In this document: positions 6,831 to 10,417 of the stretch, in pieces | How the letters are laid out: every line of letters starts with the position of its first letter | How positions within the stretch are numbered: the stretch's first letter is position 1 | Notes under the pieces: model-generated | Databases searched by the model: none | The model's input: the letters and a program-made list of their open reading frames with translations, nothing else | Told to the model about the DNA's origin: nothing | Program-made: the position numbers and the translations under genes | Source of the DNA: Chloroflexota bacterium | GTDB taxonomy: Bacteria; Chloroflexota; Dehalococcoidia; SM23-28-2; RBG-16-64-32 | Length of the DNA: 10,417 bases | NCBI GenBank assembly: GCA_005880075.1 | Contig: VBJT01000022.1 | Coordinates: 1 to 10,417, forward strand | Direction of reading: 5' to 3'

Positions 6831-6907
6831 TGGTGCCCCCGGCGGGATTCGAACCCGCGATCTCCACCTTGAAAGGGTGGCGTCCTGGGCCTCTAGACGA
6901 CGGGGGC
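6831..6907 (-). tRNA. tRNA-Glu (anticodon UUC), CCA encoded
   Basis: The minus strand folds into a complete cloverleaf. The acceptor arm is GCCCCCG paired with CGGGGGC, followed by discriminator A (6834) and encoded CCA (6831-6833). The D-arm region reads GTCTAGAGGCCCAGGAC, a hallmark of bacterial tRNA-Glu. The anticodon stem CCACC/GGTGG encloses the loop CTTTCAA, so the anticodon is TTC (reads GAA/GAG). The T arm is GCGGGTTCGAATCCCGC. The match to E. coli tRNA-Glu as I remember it is very close in the D and anticodon arms. Its 3' end lies 17 bases before the metallo-hydrolase start, with no terminator between. Confidence 0.98.
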
Positions 6908-6915
6908 CCGACTTG

Positions 6916-6921
6916 ATTTTA
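6916..6921 (-). promoter_or_regulatory. Candidate -10 box for tRNA-Glu
   Basis: TAAAAT (5 of 6 match to TATAAT) lies 8 bases before the mature 5' end of the tRNA. That would place transcription start at or within a few bases of the tRNA, as is common for bacterial tRNA genes. No convincing -35 box is visible at 16-18 bases. The 124-bp gap between 6908 and 7031 otherwise holds short tacgaagt repeats and a hairpin at its right end. Confidence 0.35.
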
Positions 6922-6949
6922 CAGGAACGCGGCGAAACGACAGACGAGG

Positions 6950-6979
6950 TACGAAGTACGAAGTCCGCGGTTACGAAGT
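6950..6979 (+). repeat. Three copies of the 8-mer tacgaagt
   Basis: The octamer tacgaagt occurs at 6950-6957, 6957-6964 (sharing one base) and 6972-6979. Further degenerate gcgaag/acgaag units run to about 6990. It lies in the short gap between tRNA-Glu and the end of the anti-sigma gene. No coding potential is seen. It may be a fragment of a genome-wide simple repeat. Confidence 0.6.
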
Positions 6980-7010
6980 GCGAAGACGAAGGGCGAGGCG
7001 AGGACGGAAG

Positions 7011-7040
7011 AATTAGTTAGGCCCGCGCGACTTACGGGCC
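7011..7040 (-). terminator. Possible intrinsic terminator overlapping the anti-sigma stop codon
   Basis: On the minus strand GGCCCG (7035-7040) and CGGGCC (7020-7025) form a 6-bp all-GC stem around a 9-base loop that contains the TAA stop of the anti-sigma gene. The bases that follow read TAACTAATTCTT, moderately T-rich but not a pure T run. The site suits termination of the sigma/anti-sigma transcript before tRNA-Glu, though it is short for a strong terminator. Confidence 0.4.
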
Positions 7041-8903
7041 GGCGTTGCCGGCGGGGATCGTGGTCGGCACGGGCGCGGCGGGCGTAGGCGTTGGGACGAC
7101 GGCTGTCTTATCGAGGACGCGCGCGAACGTCGCCTCGAGGACGCCGTTCTGGTTGCGCCGTCCCCAGACGATCGCGCGGGCGCCGACGGTCTCCTCCGGC
7201 CCGGAGAAGTCAGCGGTTGAGGAGACGCGGACGGTGCCGAAGTCGACCGTCCAAATCGCTCCCTCGAGCTTGGTGATTGTGACATCCAGGCGGACCAGAT
7301 TGGTGTCGTCCGGTGCCTGGATGCGGGTATAGGACTTGACCTCCAGGTCAGTACCGTGGCGGGCGAGGTCAACGAAGAGGAGGGTGCCCTCCAGCGGCTC
7401 GGCAGTACGCTCGGGCGGGACGACCTGGAGGCCAGCCACGTACCACACACCGCCCCGGGACCGGTTGAAGACGCCGATAAGCGCGGCGGAATCCTGGGGC
7501 GAGTCCGAGGCGAGAACGGTGATCTTGTGGGCGGAAAGCTTTTCATCCGCCCGGGTGGCTTCGACGAGGACGCGGGCACCGCTCTTCGCCTGGCCGGCGG
7601 AGGCGTCGATCGCCGTGTCAGGCGTGATGGTGAACGCGAGGCCGCCGATCTTCCATTCATTGGTGGGCTTCTTCACGTCGCCCTCGATCACGCCTTCGAA
7701 CGTGAACTGAGAGGGCGGCTCCTGCTCGTCGTTCGCGGGCGCCGGGGTTGTCACCGGCCGGACGGTGGAAGCGACGACCCCCGTGTCGGACTGGCCTAAC
7801 TTCACCTCAACCTTCTGCCCCTTCTTGACCCTGCCCCCCACGAACGTCTGGCTGTTAAAGGGGATAAGCTGTCCGGCGATGACGATTCCTTCATCTGTTA
7901 CCTGCTCGATCTGCCCGGAAACGACCGATCCGCTGGGCGGTAGCCCGGCCGGGCTTATCGAGACGGTGAGAGCGCGTAGCTGTCCGCGGGAGTTCTTGCC
8001 GACAACGAAGCTGACAGCGGTGCCGTTCTCGATTTTCTGGCCGATGGTGGTCTGGTCGACACGGACCTCGAGCCCGCCTACGCTCCACAGGTTTTCGTTG
8101 ACTTTCTCAGCGATGCCGGAAATGTGCTGGACGCCGTCCGAAAGCTCTTCCGGATGTATGGCGGCGACAGCCTGATCCGCAGGTAGCCGCGCATTGTGCG
8201 TGGCAGCAAGGGCTTCGTTATATGGCGCCCGGTCGGACTCTGAGACCTGCGGGTAAAGCAGAATCAGGTTAGTTTCCTGGGCTTCGGCTTGCTGTACCAG
8301 AGATGTTTGCAGGGCCGTCTCGTCCGGGTGCTTAGCCACGATATCGGCAGCGCGTTGGTTGCGGCTACGTAGCGCGGAGAGAACGTTGCTGGGGACCGAC
8401 TTGTCCTGCCGGTTCATTTCTAGGATTTCGTCCATGCGCTCATTGGACTGGTCAACCAGAATCTCGGCCTTGTGCACGTCGTCGAAGACGAACCACAGTC
8501 TGACGTCTTCGGTAGCGAGCTTTACCGGGTAGAGAGGGCTATCTGGAAGGCTATTCTGGGCTGCGAGAACGGTGCCGCCTGTGGCTCCGAAAAGAGCCAG
8601 TAAAAGGGCCACAGTAATAGCCACGGGACGAAGCCAGGCGCCGTAATCAAAGCTGAGCGGGACCGGCTGCGGTTCCGTGCGAAGGTCCGTGGCCCGCTGG
8701 CGTATGCGCTGCCAGGCGGCGGCCTGCGGCCAAGGCCGCGGTAGCGCTGGAGGCGTGTTGCGGACTTTGTCCGCAAGGATAAGGAGCGGCTCGAGACGCT
8801 CCGCGTGCGCAGGATATCTCGCCAGGCAGTCGTCGAGGCTCTCGCCTTGCTGAAGAGCGGCGATACATTCGTCGAGAATGGAGTTGAAACTTCGAAATTC
8901 CAT
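7032..8903 (-). CDS. Membrane anti-sigma protein with DUF5667-like region and DUF5666-like repeats
   Basis: The 623-residue protein begins with a helical cytoplasmic part, SILDECIAALQQGESLDDCL (8-27) and ARYPAHAERLEPLL (28-41), often found in proteins paired with ECF sigma factors in Chloroflexota. It lacks the HxxxCxxC zinc anti-sigma motif. One membrane helix follows (VAITVALLLALFGATGGTVL, 94-113). Outside, AQNSLPDSPLYPVKLATEDV (115-134) with the helical stretch to about 215 matches DUF5667. After about residue 261 comes a series of beta-rich units of about 55 residues with the DUF5666 pattern (G-I-x-W-VGG-V-T-I): about 261-314, 329-382, 404-463, 475-530 and 543-596. A Pro/Thr-rich tail (PTPTPAAPVPTTIP) ends it. 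Its ATG directly follows the TAA of the sigma gene with no spacing and no separate ribosome site, so translation is probably coupled. The likely role is to hold the sigma factor at the membrane and release it on an envelope signal; this is inferred. Confidence 0.8.
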   Translation of the reverse strand: MEFRSFNSILDECIAALQQGESLDDCLARYPAHAERLEPLLILADKVRNTPPALPRPWPQAAAWQRIRQRATDLRTEPQPVPLSFDYGAWLRPVAITVALLLALFGATGGTVLAAQNSLPDSPLYPVKLATEDVRLWFVFDDVHKAEILVDQSNERMDEILEMNRQDKSVPSNVLSALRSRNQRAADIVAKHPDETALQTSLVQQAEAQETNLILLYPQVSESDRAPYNEALAATHNARLPADQAVAAIHPEELSDGVQHISGIAEKVNENLWSVGGLEVRVDQTTIGQKIENGTAVSFVVGKNSRGQLRALTVSISPAGLPPSGSVVSGQIEQVTDEGIVIAGQLIPFNSQTFVGGRVKKGQKVEVKLGQSDTGVVASTVRPVTTPAPANDEQEPPSQFTFEGVIEGDVKKPTNEWKIGGLAFTITPDTAIDASAGQAKSGARVLVEATRADEKLSAHKITVLASDSPQDSAALIGVFNRSRGGVWYVAGLQVVPPERTAEPLEGTLLFVDLARHGTDLEVKSYTRIQAPDDTNLVRLDVTITKLEGAIWTVDFGTVRVSSTADFSGPEETVGARAIVWGRRNQNGVLEATFARVLDKTAVVPTPTPAAPVPTTIPAGNAGP

Positions 8904-9557
8904 TTAGGCGGGATCCGAATAGAGGAGGCGCCGCAGCGAGCCGAGCGCCCGGTGTTGTAGGGACTTCACCGCACCTTCACTGCGGGCCATGATTTTGCCG
9001 ACCGACCGGTTGTCGAAGCCCTCGATGAACTTGAGTACAATGACCTGCCGCTGTTCATCCGTAAGGTGCTTGAGGGCCACCTGGAGCTGACCGCGTTCGA
9101 GCGCCCGCTCGGCGAGCGCCTGCGGGCTGGCGAGAGCGCTGCTCAGGGTCTCGCTCAGGTCGACCTCACCGCGCCGCCTGCGACGGCGGTGCAAATCGAT
9201 TAGGCGGTTCCGGGCGATACGGAAGACCCAGGCGCCGAAGGGTAGGCCCCGAAAATGGTACTTATTCATCGATTCGATCATCTTGAGCATCACGTCGGAA
9301 GCGAGGTCTTCGGCGGCCTGGACGTCTCCCATCTGGAGGAAGCTGTAGTTGTAGACCTTCGGGTAGTAGGCTTGGTAGAGGGCCTCGATGGCGGCGGCGT
9401 CGAACTGCTGAGCGCGCTTGACAAGGTCCCATTCCGCCAGTACGTCCGGGGAGCCGGCGCGCGCGGCGATATCGCCGGCCGGTTCTTCCCGTGCCGGGGC
9501 CTCCCTGGCCTTGTCCAGGGATTTAGCCAACGGTAGTGTCCAGACTGCCGCACGCAT
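8904..9557 (-). CDS. ECF-type RNA polymerase sigma factor
   Basis: The 217-residue protein has the two ECF domains. Sigma-2 is about 52-128: AIEALYQAYYPKVYNYSF (56-73), DVQAAEDLASDVMLKMIESM (78-97) and FGAWVFRIARNRLIDLHRR (107-125), ending in six arginines. Sigma-4 is about 150-212: LKHLTDEQRQVIVLKFIEGF (162-181), then the helix-turn-helix NRSVGKIMARSEGAVKSLQHRALGSLRRLL. The first 40 residues or so are not conserved in sigma factors; the true start could lie further in, but ATG 9555-9557 is the first candidate and has only a weak AGTAGG site. The stop TAA abuts the ATG of the anti-sigma gene. The gene directs RNA polymerase to a regulon that cannot be read from this window. Sigma/anti-sigma pairs often control their own promoter; no convincing ECF-type promoter could be assigned in the 69-bp gap upstream. 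Confidence 0.93.
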   Translation of the reverse strand: MRAAVWTLPLAKSLDKAREAPAREEPAGDIAARAGSPDVLAEWDLVKRAQQFDAAAIEALYQAYYPKVYNYSFLQMGDVQAAEDLASDVMLKMIESMNKYHFRGLPFGAWVFRIARNRLIDLHRRRRRRGEVDLSETLSSALASPQALAERALERGQLQVALKHLTDEQRQVIVLKFIEGFDNRSVGKIMARSEGAVKSLQHRALGSLRRLLYSDPA

Positions 9558-9626
9558 AACCTACTGCTAAAACGTGCGTCCAGAAGGCGTAGATACGGGC
9601 AGGTTTCGTCATGAACGGATGGCTAA

Positions 9627-9818
9627 TCAGTCTAAAAGGCCCAGGAGCTGCCGCCTGGCTCGATCGTAGTGCTCCTTGGACCGCGCCTCGCGATTGAGAA
9701 GGCCCTTCAGTTTCGGCGGCTCCAGCCTCTGCCCCTCCAATAGCACTTTGTGCAAATCTCGCAGGTGGGCCTGCCAGGTCTCGTAGGCCTCGATGTATTC
9801 CTGATTTGACTTCGCCAT
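9627..9818 (-). CDS. Small charged helical protein of unknown function (63 aa)
   Basis: The product, from ATG 9816-9818 to TGA 9627-9629, opens MAKSNQEYIEAYETWQAHL and contains LEGQRLEPPKLKGLLNREA and HYDRARRQLLGLLD. It is nearly all helical, with alternating charged and leucine positions, and has no membrane segment or known catalytic motif. The composition is far more protein-like than the overlapping frame on the same strand (9523-9825), which is rich in Gly, Pro and Arg. It lies 69 bp ahead of the sigma gene on the same strand, so it may be a first gene of that unit. I do not recognise a named family. A candidate promoter lies directly upstream. Confidence 0.6.
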   Translation of the reverse strand: MAKSNQEYIEAYETWQAHLRDLHKVLLEGQRLEPPKLKGLLNREARSKEHYDRARRQLLGLLD

Positions 9819-9829
9819 GGGCCATTCAC

Positions 9830-9858
9830 CGTATTGCCGTTAATCGTAAAGCAGTCAA
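9830..9858 (-). promoter_or_regulatory. Weak candidate promoter for the 63-aa gene and sigma unit
   Basis: On the minus strand TTGACT (9853-9858) is followed after 17 bases by AATACG (9830-9835). The -35 is good but the -10 is poor. Transcription would begin near 9823, leaving only about 5 bases before ATG 9818, so the message would be almost leaderless. This would agree with the absence of a Shine-Dalgarno site at that start. Confidence 0.3.
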
Positions 9859-9876
9859 GTTGTAGGAGAAAGGATG

Positions 9877-10417
9877 TTACAGCCAGCGGGAGCGGACATC
9901 CCCTTCAATAGCAACGTCTACGAGACGGGGTTCGTTAGCGTTCTGAGCCTCGCGAATGGCATCGCCGATGTCGTCCGCCTGATCGATGCGAACGCCTTTC
10001 ACTCCAAACCCCGCTGCGAGCGATCGAAAGTCCACGGCCGGCTGCGTGAGGTCCATCTCGACGAACTGGCGTCCGGCGGCGCCTTTGCGATAAGCGCTGT
10101 TGTTGGCGATGACCCAGGTGACGGGAATGTTGTGATGAGCGGCAGTCCACAAGGCCTGGATCGTATATAGCGCTGCGCCGTCGCCGCTGACTGAAAGGAC
10201 GGGCCGGTCCGGCCGCGCTAGCTTGATGCCGATTGGGTTTGGCAGGCCGGGTCCGAGCCCGCCTCCAGCGGCTCGATAGTGCGCGCTGGTCTCGGCGAAG
10301 CGCAGGTAGCGCATCAGATAGCCGCCGGCGGTCACGGCTTCGTCGAAGATGATTGTGTCTGGCAGCATGGCGTCGGCGATTTCGCTCATCATGCGGCCGG
10401 CACTGATTGGGGTGGCG
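9877..10417 (-). CDS. Thiamine-diphosphate enzyme, C-terminal domain (benzoylformate decarboxylase/acetolactate synthase type), partial at right edge
   Basis: The frame is open from the right edge to TAA 9877-9879, so the N-terminal part lies outside the window. The visible 180 or so residues form the ThDP-binding (PP) domain. ATPISAGRMMSEIADAML links from the middle domain, TIIFDEAVTAGGYLM follows, then GGGLGPGLPNPIGIKLA, and the cofactor motif GDGAALYTIQALWTAAHHNI ending in IANN, the GDG...NN signature that binds Mg and ThDP. The end VDFRSLAAGFGVKGVRIDQA and LVDVAIEGDVRSRWL is typical. Relatives such as benzoylformate decarboxylase cleave 2-keto acids. The text GxALWTAAxxNIP is especially like that group, but substrate cannot be decided from this domain. 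After NN the loop is short (NNSAYRKGAAGRQF); relatives usually have a longer stretch starting YRILK. The ATG pair at 10387-10392 is internal and not the start. Confidence 0.88.
   Translation of the reverse strand, partial: ATPISAGRMMSEIADAMLPDTIIFDEAVTAGGYLMRYLRFAETSAHYRAAGGGLGPGLPNPIGIKLARPDRPVLSVSGDGAALYTIQALWTAAHHNIPVTWVIANNSAYRKGAAGRQFVEMDLTQPAVDFRSLAAGFGVKGVRIDQADDIGDAIREAQNANEPRLVDVAIEGDVRSRWL

Noticed and set aside
6814..6867. N-terminal extension of the metallo-hydrolase to ATG 6865-6867
   Set aside because: The added 18 codons read through the T arm and acceptor of tRNA-Glu (peptide GSNPAGG is the usual tRNA readout); ATG 6811-6813 is the better start.
9523..9825. A 100-codon minus-strand frame overlapping the 63-aa gene and the sigma start
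   Set aside because: Its composition (Gly, Ala, Pro, Arg) is shadow-like, and it overlaps two better frames.

Overview
The window is about 10.4 kb of GC-rich, tightly packed bacterial chromosome. The gene set points to Chloroflexota, though this is inference and not proof. The supporting features are a DarA/PstA-type c-di-AMP receptor, a YtxH-like mini-protein, a K+-independent membrane pyrophosphatase, an ECF sigma factor abutting an anti-sigma protein with DUF5667- and DUF5666-like parts, and acyl-CoA enzymes of a degradative type. No insertion sequence, CRISPR array, prophage or replication origin is visible.

Layout: 1-88 (+) is the tail of a membrane-anchored protein. At 176-707 (-) a two-gene unit (51-aa YtxH-like protein, then darA) sits behind a good SigA-type promoter. 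At 914-1307 (+) lies a DUF1003 membrane-protein gene that has lost its first membrane helix and its frame; its stop codon overlaps that of hppA (1304-3553, -), which encodes a proton-pumping pyrophosphatase. At 3690-5307 (+) is a medium/long-chain acyl-CoA synthetase with its own promoter, split by a frame change near 4126-4131. It converges, with a 3-bp gap, on a MenB/BadI-like crotonase (5311-6108, -). Then, all on the minus strand, come a metallo-beta-lactamase-fold hydrolase (6160-6813), tRNA-Glu(UUC) (6831-6907), the anti-sigma protein (7032-8903), the ECF sigma factor (8904-9557), a 63-aa conserved-looking protein (9627-9818) and the C-terminal part of a thiamine-diphosphate enzyme of the benzoylformate-decarboxylase/acetolactate-synthase type (9877 to the right edge).

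How the genes may work together: the synthetase, crotonase and ThDP enzyme would fit activation and breakdown of fatty or aromatic/alicyclic acids. PPi released by the synthetase could be hydrolysed by HppA to pump protons. DarA and the sigma/anti-sigma pair are regulatory. These links are inferred from adjacency and family knowledge only.

The most unusual observations are (1) two genes that each carry a local deletion with the same +1 frame offset, plus a possible in-frame loss in the ThDP gene, which could be pseudogenisation or an assembly/sequencing artefact; (2) an ECF sigma factor fused stop-to-start with a large anti-sigma protein that has no zinc-type anti-sigma motif and about five extracytoplasmic DUF5666-like repeats; and (3) a possible frame-shifted coding tail behind darA. 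I did not find a clearly new defence or mobile system.
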